Part shown: piece by piece, positions 18,813 to 27,340 of the stretch | Layout of the letters: every line of letters begins with the position of its first letter | How positions within the stretch are numbered: position 1 is the first letter of the stretch | NCBI RefSeq assembly: GCF_003813865.1 | Contig: NZ_RMVG01000020.1 | Location: 1 to 64,000 of the forward strand | Direction of reading: 5' to 3' | DNA: 64,000 nucleotides | Source: Candidatus Pantoea deserta | GTDB taxonomy: Bacteria; Pseudomonadota; Gammaproteobacteria; Enterobacterales; Enterobacteriaceae | Notes under the pieces: generated by a model | Databases searched by the model: none | The model's input: the letters and a program-made list of their open reading frames with translations, nothing else | What the model was told of the DNA's origin: nothing | Program-made: the position numbers and the translations under genes

Positions 18813-19727
18813 TCAGGCGGCGCTGGCTGTTTCACTGGCCAAAATACGCTGCCATAGCTGTTCGGCCTGAGGATTTTGCAGGATCGGCTGACGATAGAGG
18901 CGAATCGCCAGCGATATATCCCAGCGACGCTCATCGGCGCGCACCAGCGTGCCGTTAAGTAGCTCTTCCTGCACCAGGCTGACCGGCAGCCAGGCGACGC
19001 CGCCGCCCGCCAGCACCATCGCTTTAAGGTTTACCGACATGCCGTTTTCGTAAACCGTCTCAAGCGGCAGGGGACGTTTCCTGAGCATTTGCGCCAGTGC
19101 GTGAGCGAAAAAGGTGTGCTGACCGTAACTCAGCCATGGAATCGGGCCACCATTAAGGCATACCGGATAGAGCGGAGCACCGCTGCTGTCCGGGCGACAC
19201 ACCGCGATGGCGCGTTCTTGTCCAAGCTGGATCATGGGATAGGACGCAAGTTGATCAATCAGCGACACGGCATCGTGTGCATAAGTGAGCAGAAAGTCAG
19301 TTTCGCCGCTGTGCAGCGTAGAAATGTGTTCGGCGAAGCTGGGTTTTTGGTTGCACAGTCGGATATAACCCAGACTGGACTGCAGGTTGAGTCGCTGGAT
19401 CCAGTCGGGGAAAAAAGTCAGCGAAAGGGTATTCAACATGGCAAATCGTAGCACTGCGGTGCGGGAGCTGTAATGCTGATTCAGGTCGTGGCGCAAATGC
19501 TTCATGGAAAATACCGTTTCGCTGGCGATGGCGAGAAAAGTTTGTCCTTCCGGCGTCAGCGTGACGGGATACGTTTTGCGATCAAACAGCGGCACGCCCA
19601 GCCACTCTTCCAGCTGGCGAATCCGGCGGCTCAGTGCCGACTGAGTAATGTGACGCTCATCGGCGGCGCGGGTAAAGCTGTAACAACGGGCAACACTGAG
19701 AAAATCTTCAAACCATTTCAACTCCAT
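18813..19727 (-). CDS. LysR family regulator of the importer operon
   Basis: 304-residue LysR-type activator. The start at 19727 is chosen by the AGAGG site and because MELKWFEDFLSVARCYSFTRAA is where the family's N-terminal helix-turn-helix begins; the upstream 82 codons of open frame look non-coding. The winged helix (HITQSALSRRIRQLEEWLG) is intact, followed by the two-lobe effector domain. It lies upstream of, and in the same direction as, the amidohydrolase-ABC operon, separated by 133 bases, and probably controls it. Confidence 0.92.
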   Translation of the reverse strand: MELKWFEDFLSVARCYSFTRAADERHITQSALSRRIRQLEEWLGVPLFDRKTYPVTLTPEGQTFLAIASETVFSMKHLRHDLNQHYSSRTAVLRFAMLNTLSLTFFPDWIQRLNLQSSLGYIRLCNQKPSFAEHISTLHSGETDFLLTYAHDAVSLIDQLASYPMIQLGQERAIAVCRPDSSGAPLYPVCLNGGPIPWLSYGQHTFFAHALAQMLRKRPLPLETVYENGMSVNLKAMVLAGGGVAWLPVSLVQEELLNGTLVRADERRWDISLAIRLYRQPILQNPQAEQLWQRILASETASAA

Positions 19728-21187
19728 AGCACAGACCTCTTTGGATGAAAGGGAAAACGACGTCAGCGGTGGGATACCTTTTGTTACAGGCAAGAAACGC
19801 GCCAGGCCTGACTGAGGAAGGAAGGGCTCAACGGCGGGGTTTAGCGAACAGATAAATAACAAAACGCATAATATAGAGCAGGAACTGCACCTGCTGGGTG
19901 CAAGGATTAGCCGCCGGTATAAACACCACCCTATAACGTAGCGCCAGCTGGATACCTGGCTCTGTGACAGCAAAATTCCCAGTAGCGGTGGAGAATTATC
20001 GTTTCGCCATCTAAGTACAAATCTAAAACCGGTCTGTCAGTGAATTAGCCCATAAAAAGTTGTGTAGTTGAGCAGGCGAAGCCTGGTGCGCTTAACCAGG
20101 TAAGGTTTAAAACAATTATACCAAAGGGGCGGATCGGGGACGCTGGCCTTGTGCAAAGCGGCCTGGCGGGATTTTGCGGGAAAAAAGGATCCTTTATGGG
20201 GTTTGTATAACCCTCTGTATTGCGAGTAAAACCAAATTCCAGATCCTTTCTGTGCGATTTATTGACTGGCTCCCGCCGCCCCGGTGCGGGAAAATAGCCG
20301 GATAAATGCCCAGACAACGCTACGTGAAAAAATCCCCCATGGTCAGCACTCTTTCCCTTCAGAATTCACCAGAGCGCCTCACCGCGCTCGCCTTCTCCCG
20401 GGCGCGGATTTTGCGATCTCGGTGGCGCTGCAGCGTATGGCTACCGCGAACGGGGCCACATCCCTCTATTCACTGGCACCCGAGGCCAACGCGCTGCTGC
20501 GCTACATGCCCGATCGGCGTCATTACTTTTTGTTCAGCACCCTCTGGAACACCGGGTCGCGCATCGTGGAGGCGTGCAGCCTGCCCCCCCGAATCGTTTG
20601 TGCTTGATGGGCCAAGGCCGTTCGTGCGCATGCTGTCGGAAAAGGTCAGAAGCCGGCGCGGGCGCACCGGTCATCTGCTTCGCCTGCGCTTTCTCTCTCC
20701 GGGACGCTGTCTCCCTGTCTTTTCTCTGCTTCCTGTTGTGCTGCAGCTGCTTCTTTATTTCCCTTTCCATAAAGGTCAAAAGCATGAACAGTACGATGAT
20801 CTCCTCCGGCTCCCTGACGCTGCCGGCTTGTCAGCCCTGGTGCGCTAACCGGCAGAGCCGGTAAGCTCCGGCGGTTAGCGTGGCGTTCCGGGCCTGCCGG
20901 CCTGGGTCTGATGACAGCGGCAAGGTCACCCCTGCAGCGGGCTTACTGGTCACGAAAACTGTGGTGCTCAACAAAAAGAAATAACCTCAGAAATGTCCGC
21001 TTCCGGCGCGAAGCTGCTGGCGAGCAGGCATCGCGATTGCTGTGCTGAAAGAGGATGAAGTGGATATCCCCTTTAGCCTCAAAACAGGCGCCGACGGGAA
21101 AATATGACGTTATTACGCCTGACGTTTAACATCCGCAGTATGCGTAGCGTGTTGGCTACATACTGTTGTCAGGCGCCAGACCTGGCC
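19728..21187. other. Degraded region with a recombinase relic
   Basis: No intact gene. It contains the frameshifted recombinase fragment (20339-20665), a long hairpin with arms CGCTAACCG and CGGTTAGCG at 20843-20851 and 20872-20880, and a small inverted repeat TGCACC/GGTGCA at 19886-19902. A 90-codon minus frame at 20045-20317 has no ribosome site and is not supported. Confidence 0.5.
20339..20665 (+). pseudogene. Relic of an F-type resolvase/integrase (ResD-like)
   Basis: Fragments of the tyrosine recombinase commonly found near RepFIB and on F plasmids are readable in alternating frames. LQNSPERL is in the frame starting at 20339. [26 protein letters not shown] and [11 protein letters not shown] are in the next frame. 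[20 protein letters not shown] then returns to the first frame. At least two frameshifts are needed and the C-terminal half with the catalytic Arg-His-Arg-Tyr residues is missing. It once probably resolved plasmid multimers. It is non-functional now. Confidence 0.8.
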
Positions 21188-22573
21188 TCATACCGGCTTG
21201 ATGTTCTGATTCATTCGGAAGAGGTTCGTCGGGTCGTACTTATTCTTGAGCCCCACCAGTCGATTCCAGGCCGCACCGTAAGCGAAGGCGATGCGGTCGG
21301 TCTCTTCCTGAGTGAGGAAGTTGATGTATGCGCCACTGCTGGCAAAGGGTTGTGATTTAGCAAAGAAGTCGCGCGCCCAGGCGATGCAATGCTCATCCTC
21401 GGCGGCTGACTCCCAGCGACCATGCACATTCATCACGTAATTGGCATCCCGGCTTGAGTAGGCCATTGCCTCAGGCGCTACCTTGGCTGTCTGACCGCCG
21501 ATCGTCCCGATGAATATCTCACATTGAGGTGAAGGCAATCTGGCCGCGTATTCGATGATGGCTTCGATAACGCCGTCACTAACTTGCGAGAAGTTATGCG
21601 ATTTCCAGTAGTTGCGCGCCCCTTTTGACAATAGCGGATCGAATGCCCGCTGCCAGGCGGTATAGGGCTGCACGCCGATGTGCTCGCCGATCACCGTACC
21701 GAACCCGCGCAGCGGCTCGATAAGCTTCTCTCCTTCTTCGGGATCGCCCGCATAGCACAGAGCGAGTGCGACCATCTCTTTCCCGTGAGACTCCTCGGGC
21801 AGAAAAGGTAGCGGAGGCGCCTTGCGCGTGACCATCCAGACATTGAGTTCTTCCGGCATCGTCTCGGTGAACCGGGCGAACTGCGAGATCACGGGCCTGG
21901 CCTGATCAAACGGAAAGACGATAAGCCCGCTCAGTACGTTCGGCCCGACAGGATGCAGTTGAAATTCGAAGCGGGTTATAACACCGAAGTTGCCACCGCC
22001 ACCCCGCAGACCCCAAAAAAGATCCGCGTTTTCTGATTCGCTGGCGTGCAGTTGACGGCCATCCGCCGTGACGACCTCCGCCGAGAGCAGATTGTCTATG
22101 GTCATACCGTACTTCCGACTCAGCCAGCCGAACCCGCCGCCGAGCGTCAGGCCAGCCACTCCTGTGGTCGAATTAATGCCCGTGGGCGTGGCAAGGCCAT
22201 GGGCTTGCACGACCTTATCAAATTCGCCAAGGGTGCAGCCTGGCTCGACGCTGGCCCTGCTGGTGCTCAAATCCACTTCTACTCTCTTCATTGGCGAGAG
22301 ATCGATCATCAGGCCGTCGTCGCATACGGCATTTCCTGCGATGTTATGTCCACCCCCGCGGATCGATATAAGGAGATTTTTCGTGCGGCCAAATTCGATG
22401 GCCTGAACAACATCTTCAGGCGACGTGCAGCGGGCGATCAGCGCGGGTTTACGGTCGATCATGGCGTTCCAGACCTGACGAACCTCGTCGTAGTCAGCAT
22501 CTTCTGGAAGAACAACCTCCCCCGCAAAGCGCACTTTGAACTCGTCAATATCTACCTTTAGCAACTCATTCAT
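21188..22573 (-). CDS. FAD-linked oxidoreductase, berberine-bridge type
   Basis: 461-residue flavoenzyme of the PCMH-FAD family with a C-terminal BBE segment (YDPTNLFRMNQNIKP). The RGGGHNIAG motif near residue 75 supplies the histidine for covalent FAD. In many relatives a second covalent link comes from a cysteine in GLxCDN; here that place reads GMTIDN, so only one bond is likely. Relatives oxidise sugars, oligosaccharides or polyketides. There is no signal peptide. GGAGA precedes the ATG. It stands alone, with no partner gene to suggest its substrate. Confidence 0.9.
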   Translation of the reverse strand: MNELLKVDIDEFKVRFAGEVVLPEDADYDEVRQVWNAMIDRKPALIARCTSPEDVVQAIEFGRTKNLLISIRGGGHNIAGNAVCDDGLMIDLSPMKRVEVDLSTSRASVEPGCTLGEFDKVVQAHGLATPTGINSTTGVAGLTLGGGFGWLSRKYGMTIDNLLSAEVVTADGRQLHASESENADLFWGLRGGGGNFGVITRFEFQLHPVGPNVLSGLIVFPFDQARPVISQFARFTETMPEELNVWMVTRKAPPLPFLPEESHGKEMVALALCYAGDPEEGEKLIEPLRGFGTVIGEHIGVQPYTAWQRAFDPLLSKGARNYWKSHNFSQVSDGVIEAIIEYAARLPSPQCEIFIGTIGGQTAKVAPEAMAYSSRDANYVMNVHGRWESAAEDEHCIAWARDFFAKSQPFASSGAYINFLTQEETDRIAFAYGAAWNRLVGLKNKYDPTNLFRMNQNIKPV

Positions 22574-23029
22574 GATTGTCTCCTGGCTTTATGAACCCCT
22601 GTTAATTATGGCGGCTATCCCTAAAGCCTGAGGGTTTGCAGGGCATTTATTAGCGGGTTGTAAACGTTGATCACGAACATAATCAGCACTGAGCCGCTTA
22701 TCAGCCTGAAGCTGAGTATCGCCTGGGGTGAGTTTAATTTTGATGATGCATGCTGGCGGCTCTGCGTGAAGCAAGCAGTAATGTGGTTTAGTCCAGGAGG
22801 AATGGCACGCAAACAGACATTTATGGGCATGAGTTCAGAACAACGTACCCGCTTTATGGAAGCCTTAAACCCGTCCCCTGGAGGAAAGCACGGGCACGCT
22901 AAAGGGCAGGTGCAGTATCAGGATCAGCTATTGAATAAAATAAACTTATTCCAGTGGCTGAGGATGCGAAATCATTGTTAATTTTTCGATTAACAATGTC
23001 TGGTTAGAGCTAAAAGCGGATGTGCCCCG
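22574..23029. other. Short spacer with a possible small gene
   Basis: Holds only the uncertain 59-codon frame at 22802-22981 and a 10-base stem hairpin (CATTGTTAAT / ATTAACAATG, 22973-22998) right at its stop codon. No other gene is supported. Confidence 0.5.
22802..22981 (+). CDS. Possible small hypothetical protein
   Basis: A 59-codon frame beginning MARKQTFMG. AGGAGGA is directly before the ATG, which is too close for ideal initiation; the frame is also open further upstream to 22667. The product is basic, with no signal peptide or membrane segment, and I do not recognise it. A hairpin overlaps its stop codon. It could be chance. Confidence 0.25.
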   Translation: MARKQTFMGMSSEQRTRFMEALNPSPGGKHGHAKGQVQYQDQLLNKINLFQWLRMRNHC

Positions 23030-23092
23030 TGAATCGCCACGGGTTTAACAGACACCTCAGAGTCATTTAAGATGGCTTAAAGAGAGGTGCCC

Positions 23093-23370
23093 ATGAGCGG
23101 CAAGCGTTATCCCGAAGAGTTCAAAATTGAAGCGGTTAAACAGGTTGTTGATCGCGGCTATTCCATTTTAAGTGTCGCCACACGTCTTGATATCACCAGG
23201 CACAGCCTCTAAGCCTCGGTAAAAAGTCCGGCCCTGACTCGTCAGCCAACAAAATTCAGTCTGATGCCCAGTCTGAGATCCGCCGACTTCAGAAAGAACT
23301 GAAGCGGGTTACCGATGAAAGAGACATATTAAAAAAAGCCGCGGCGGACTTCGCAAAGCTGTCCGACTGA
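23093..23370 (+). pseudogene. IS3-family transposase orfA, broken
   Basis: Starts MSGKRYPEEFKIEAVKQVV with the expected helix-turn-helix. A TAA at 23210-23212 replaces the tyrosine codon usual in HSLYAW, and one base is lost in the following A-run near 23221, so the RRLQKELKRVTDERDILKK leucine-zipper part is in another frame. It cannot make OrfA. Confidence 0.85.
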
Positions 23371-23953
23371 GGTACGTCTTTATCCGTGACAACAGCCTGT
23401 ACTGGCCTGCACGTATGCTCTGCCGGGTTCTGGATGTCTATCCCGGTGGGTTTTATGCCTGGCTTCAGCAACCGCATTCACAACGAGATCAGTCAAACCA
23501 GAGGCTGACCGGGCAGATCAAACAGTTCTGGCTTGAGTCAGGCTGCATCTATGGTTATTGCAAGACCCACCTCGATCTGCGTAACACCGGGCAACAGTGC
23601 GGAGTGAACTGTGTCTGGCGGCTGATGAAGCGTGCCGGCAGAAAGGCTCAGGTCGGTTACCGAAGCCCGCGAGCACGCAAAGGTGAAGCCAGTATCGTGG
23701 CACCCAAAGTCGTTGTGATAACTGCCACGATAATGCAGTTGGAGAAAGCTTTTTTCAGCGACTAAAACGTGAACGGATAAAGAAAAAGATTTACGGAACG
23801 CGGGAAGAAGCCCGAAGCAATATTTTTTATTATATCGGAATGTTTTATATCAGTAAGCGTCAACATGGTTCGAGCGCTAAGATGCCACTGATAGAATATG
23901 AAAACCAATATTATCAGCGACTCAAAAGTGTCTGGATTATCCGTGGTGATTCA
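23371..23953 (+). pseudogene. IS3-family transposase orfB, catalytic core deleted
   Basis: The N-terminal part (ARMLCRVLDVYPGGFYAWLQ to GEASIVAP) is joined near 23709 to the C-terminal part (HDNAVGESFFQRLKRERIKK to EYENQYYQRL) in a different frame. The segment carrying the two catalytic aspartates of the DDE triad is missing; only the glutamate-containing region remains. Transposase activity is impossible. Confidence 0.85.
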
Positions 23954-23996
23954 TTTTTGAATAATGCTTTTACCAGAAGGTAAAAGCATTATTCTA

Positions 23997-25178
23997 TTAT
24001 TTAACTGCCTGATTAATTGGCAAGTGTATTAAAGTCAGTAATCCTTTAGCTGCAGGTAGCCTGGACGTGATTTTACCATTGTGTGCATGACATATTGCAT
24101 TTGCTATAGATAAACCCAGCCCGCTACCCCCAGAATTGCGCGACCTGGAGGTATCATTTCGAGTGAAACGGTCATACATTTTCGGTAAAAAATCTGTAGG
24201 CACGCCAGGGCCGTCGTCGAGGAAGGAAATTTCTACATGGTCGTCAAATCTGGATATATGCACTTTTAGGCTACATCCTTTCCCACAATAACGAATAGCG
24301 TTTTCGAACAAAGCATTGAATACCTGACCCATCCTGAATGCATCAGCCTGAACATAGCAGGGCGATTTGCTGGTTATGCTTACCATCAGCTCAGCCGCGG
24401 CAAATTTAGGTCGTAACCACGAAACGCGCTCATCAATTAATGCTAATATATCAATTTCCTTTATTTCTAAAGCAAGGTGACCAGCGTCAGCCAATGATAA
24501 AAAATGCAGATCATCAGTAAGGCGGCTCAGATTTTTAAGCTGCAACATTACCATTGATAACTGTTTTTCATCACGTTCAAACACATTATCAAGCATACCC
24601 TTAAGCCTGCCAATGGCTGCGGTTAGAGGAGAACGTAATTCATGTGCCGCAGCTACATGAGAAGCTTTTAACTCTCGTTCGTAAATTTCAAGTTGCGCCA
24701 CCATTTTGTTGAAAATCTGAGCGAACTGGATAAGTTCCTCAGGTGACCTCCTGACGAGCGCGGCTCTGGCAGTAAAGTCGCCCTTAGCAACAAGTTCGGC
24801 GATGGATTTAAGATTAGAAAATTGTTCAGATAATGGTTTAGCAGTACGAAGGCTAATTATCACTACTATAGGTATCGTGACCACAACATGCATTCCGAGC
24901 CACAAGAAATCAGGGGCTGCTATATTCGGTAGGCTTGCACGTATTCCCCATGCCGCATCCAAAATCTGATGAAGCCTGACTGGATTCGATTCAGGATTTT
25001 GCATCAAAAGGGCAAGTTCACGGCTTATCTCAGGAGAAAGATGCCGGGTTATCCAAAAATACTGTATTAGATAAGTGGCCCACATGCCAAGTGCTATAAC
25101 CACTATCATGCATGCGGTTAACAAAGTAATGCGTAATGATATCCACCGCCATAGCGTTTTTTTATTTGAATTTTTCAT
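23997..25178 (-). CDS. Sensor histidine kinase, AdeS-like
   Basis: 393-residue inner-membrane sensor kinase. Two membrane spans (about residues 17-40 and 91-110) flank a short periplasmic loop, followed by HAMP, the dimerisation domain with the phospho-acceptor H179 in HELRSPLT, and an ATPase domain with NALFENAIRY (N box), DDGPGVP (G1) and GGSGLGLSIA (G2). The architecture and the GRLKGML stretch after the H box resemble AdeS, which controls an RND pump in Acinetobacter. It overlaps the response regulator by 4 bases. It is divergent from the outer-membrane protein and pump genes. Confidence 0.93.
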   Translation of the reverse strand: MKNSNKKTLWRWISLRITLLTACMIVVIALGMWATYLIQYFWITRHLSPEISRELALLMQNPESNPVRLHQILDAAWGIRASLPNIAAPDFLWLGMHVVVTIPIVVIISLRTAKPLSEQFSNLKSIAELVAKGDFTARAALVRRSPEELIQFAQIFNKMVAQLEIYERELKASHVAAAHELRSPLTAAIGRLKGMLDNVFERDEKQLSMVMLQLKNLSRLTDDLHFLSLADAGHLALEIKEIDILALIDERVSWLRPKFAAAELMVSITSKSPCYVQADAFRMGQVFNALFENAIRYCGKGCSLKVHISRFDDHVEISFLDDGPGVPTDFLPKMYDRFTRNDTSRSRNSGGSGLGLSIANAICHAHNGKITSRLPAAKGLLTLIHLPINQAVK

Positions 25179-25870
25179 GGCTGAATAAACCTATACCCAA
25201 TTCCGCGCACATTAATCAAGATGTTTTTCATTCCCGCATTTTCAAGTTTTTTTCTTAAATTATAAATGTGTGTGTCTACCACTCTTTCCAGGGCGTAACT
25301 ATCCGGGAGACATTCTTCAAGCAAATGTTGGCGTGACAGGGGACGTGTTTTTGCGCGCATAAGCAATACCAGTAAGCTAAATTCTGTCGGAGTCAAATCT
25401 ATTTGGCGTGAAGAATTATCATATTGTTTAACCTTAACGGTCATATTTATTTCATCGACTTCCAAATTTTGCCAGCTCATCACATTTTTAGCCGGCTCGA
25501 ATCGCTTGCTCCTACGCAGAACTGCATGAACGCGAGCCATCACTTCACTAGGGTCATAAGGCTTAACGATGTAGTCATCGGCACCATATCGTAACGCACC
25601 GATTTTGTCATGTGCATCACCCATAGCCGTGATCATAATGACGGGTGTAACCCAATTTTTACGGATTTCTGCCAGCACATCGGTTCCATTCATTCCGGGA
25701 AGCATAACGTCAAGTAGTACTAAATCAGGCTGCGATTGTTCTACCATTTTGAAACCTTCGCGGCCATCTGTTGAGAGCAAAACCTCATAGCCTTCCTTTC
25801 GGAGATAGGCTTCGAGCACATCAGCAGCATCCAAATCGTCCTCAATGATAAGAATTTTCTCTTTTGTCAT
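25175..25870 (-). CDS. OmpR-family response regulator, AdeR-like
   Basis: 231-residue regulator: receiver domain with acidic pocket ED(D) at 10-12 and phospho-acceptor D54 in LLDVMLPG, then a winged-helix DNA-binding domain ending NVRGIGYRF. The DSYALERVVDTHIYNLRKKL segment is close to that of AdeR. AGAGG precedes the ATG. It probably binds the 11-base-phased repeats in the divergent promoter just upstream (25880-25928). Confidence 0.94.
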   Translation of the reverse strand: MTKEKILIIEDDLDAADVLEAYLRKEGYEVLLSTDGREGFKMVEQSQPDLVLLDVMLPGMNGTDVLAEIRKNWVTPVIMITAMGDAHDKIGALRYGADDYIVKPYDPSEVMARVHAVLRRSKRFEPAKNVMSWQNLEVDEINMTVKVKQYDNSSRQIDLTPTEFSLLVLLMRAKTRPLSRQHLLEECLPDSYALERVVDTHIYNLRKKLENAGMKNILINVRGIGYRFIQP

Positions 25871-25879
25871 TTAGTGCCT

Positions 25880-25928
25880 CTTGATAATAACTTGATTAAT
25901 ACTTGGCAATTTTTTGATTGAACTTGTC
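25880..25928 (+). promoter_or_regulatory. Helically phased direct repeats in the divergent promoter
   Basis: Five hexamers, CTTGAT (25880), CTTGAT (25891), CTTGGC (25902), TTTGAT (25913) and CTTGTC (25923), start 11, 11, 11 and 10 bases apart. This spacing suits tandem binding of OmpR-family dimers to one DNA face. They lie between the response regulator and MipA-like genes. Confidence 0.55.
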
Positions 25929-25994
25929 GATAGTAATGGCCGCAAAAAGACCGGAAATTCGGTCCTTCTTTTTTCTGTGGCAAAAGGTACGATT

Positions 25995-26783
25995 ATGTCA
26001 ATAAAAAAAATTACAATGTGCATGGCTTGTTTAGTAACAACAGCGATGACACTGTCTGCACAAGCGAGTGAAAGCACTAGTTCTGATCGTAGCCTGAGTG
26101 TAGGCCTTGGCGCAATCAGCGCTCCACGCTACAGCGGAGCTAAAGATCAACATACCTTTTTTGCGCCAGTTATCCATGCTCAGGATGGCAATTTCTTCGC
26201 TGATACGGTCAAAGGTCTAGGCTATCGCTTCCAAAGCGATAATGGGCTCTATTTAGAAAATACTTTAGGGATGGATTTTGGTCGTTCCGATAAAAATTCA
26301 GACTGGCGTGAAGGTTCTGACAAACTAAAAGGTATGGGGACAATCAAATCAACGCTGAATACTGGGGTTACTGCTGGTTGGGCCCTTTCTTCCTGGCTGG
26401 TTTTAGAGGGGAAAGCAACTATGCCGCTGACAGACAGTCAGGGTAACCGCTACCGGACAACTGTAACTCTAATTCCATTTCAGGATGAGAGTGATGTAGT
26501 AACTTTTCAGGGCAGCACCTTATTTGGTGATGCGCGTTATATGAACACGTATTATGGTGTAAGCGAGAAGCAAAGCGCACACTCAGGCTATGCGCGTTAT
26601 AATGCGGCTGGTGGTTATTATGGCTACGATCTTGGAATGACCTGGAGTCATCAGTTCACCCCACACTGGGGGGCTTGGGCAAGCGTTGATTATACTCGTC
26701 TCGACAAACATGCGTCTGACAGTCCGATCGTGAAGAAAAATGGTGGCACTTACGGTACGCTTGCAGTGACTTATTTGTTCTGA
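25995..26783 (+). CDS. MipA/OmpV family outer-membrane protein
   Basis: 262-residue beta-barrel protein. The start at 25995 gives a Sec signal peptide ending SAQA|SESTS; the frame upstream is non-coding. The repeated aromatic beta-strands and the C-terminal TLAVTYLF with a final phenylalanine are typical for outer-membrane insertion. MipA/OmpV proteins are often linked to two-component systems and to antibiotic or envelope stress; a scaffold role for peptidoglycan enzymes has been proposed for MipA. Here it is divergent from an AdeRS-like system and upstream of a pump, so co-regulation is likely. Confidence 0.92.
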   Translation: MSIKKITMCMACLVTTAMTLSAQASESTSSDRSLSVGLGAISAPRYSGAKDQHTFFAPVIHAQDGNFFADTVKGLGYRFQSDNGLYLENTLGMDFGRSDKNSDWREGSDKLKGMGTIKSTLNTGVTAGWALSSWLVLEGKATMPLTDSQGNRYRTTVTLIPFQDESDVVTFQGSTLFGDARYMNTYYGVSEKQSAHSGYARYNAAGGYYGYDLGMTWSHQFTPHWGAWASVDYTRLDKHASDSPIVKKNGGTYGTLAVTYLF

Positions 26784-26801
26784 CTTTTATGAAAGATGTG
26801 T

Positions 26802-26864
26802 ATTGCTCAAGCTGAGCAATATAAAAGGCTAGTGAAAATTTTATAGCTATAGCTAGCCTTTTAT
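26802..26864 (+). terminator. Terminators after the MipA-like gene
   Basis: Two hairpins in series: ATTGCTCA/TGAGCAAT (26802-26820), and AAAAGGCTAG (26823-26832) with CTAGCCTTTT (26853-26862). The second ends in a T-rich stretch and should terminate transcripts before the next gene. Confidence 0.7.
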
Positions 26865-26932
26865 TTCATGACAAAAAAATTACCGAAACTTTATCGTCAC
26901 GTCATGCGAGTAGGATTTTATGGTGAGGCAAT

Positions 26933-27220
26933 ATGGCATTCGTCAGAGTGATTGTTTTTTTAGGGGTGACATCTTTGCTACTTTGTGGGAAAAATGCGTC
27001 TGCCGGGCTGAATTATTCATACAATATCTCAGTTATTTCCATCTCAGCTAAAGGTAAGGAGTCACTCCCAAAGGCAAATTCTATTTATAATGATAATGCC
27101 TCGGATTCATGGCGCCAACAGGCCTTGTATCAGCGAGAACCGTTTCCACATGGAAACAAAGGCTGGCGATTTCTCGTCATTCCCGCGCCTTTTAAAAAAA
27201 TCAACAAAAATCCTCCTTAG
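26933..27220 (+). CDS. Small secreted protein of unknown function
   Basis: 95-residue frame with GAGG five bases before the ATG. A clear Sec signal peptide (MAFVRVIVFLGVTSLLLCG, probable cleavage after NASA) is followed by about 70 polar residues without cysteines and without a recognised domain. It lies between the MipA-like gene and the pump operon, on the same strand, and may belong to the efflux regulon. I do not recognise it. Confidence 0.55.
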   Translation: MAFVRVIVFLGVTSLLLCGKNASAGLNYSYNISVISISAKGKESLPKANSIYNDNASDSWRQQALYQREPFPHGNKGWRFLVIPAPFKKINKNPP

Positions 27221-27340
27221 AAAGCTAAACGCTTTACCATAAAAATTATTTATTTATCTCTGAGGATTGGCAGTGTTGCATCATATATTATATAGAAAAC
27301 ACTTCTTCCAGACTAACTTAAATTTTTGCCAGAGTTCATT

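Larger units (their letters stand above)
23030..23953 (+). mobile_element. Decayed IS3-family insertion sequence
   Basis: Terminal inverted repeats are recognisable: TGAATCGCCACGGG at 23030-23043 and, on the other strand, TGAATCACCACGG ending at 23953; the match continues into CAGACAC. Between them are remnants of orfA and orfB of an IS3-family transposase. At 924 bases it is shorter than a complete element (about 1.2-1.3 kb) because the middle of orfB is deleted. I see no target-site duplication. Confidence 0.85.

Noticed and set aside
18813..19973. 386-codon reading of the LysR gene
   Set aside because: The family N terminus and the ribosome site are at 19727; the extra 82 residues look like untranslated promoter sequence.
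20045..20317. 90-codon minus frame in the degraded region
   Set aside because: No ribosome site and no family that I can name; could be a plasmid relic but not supportable.
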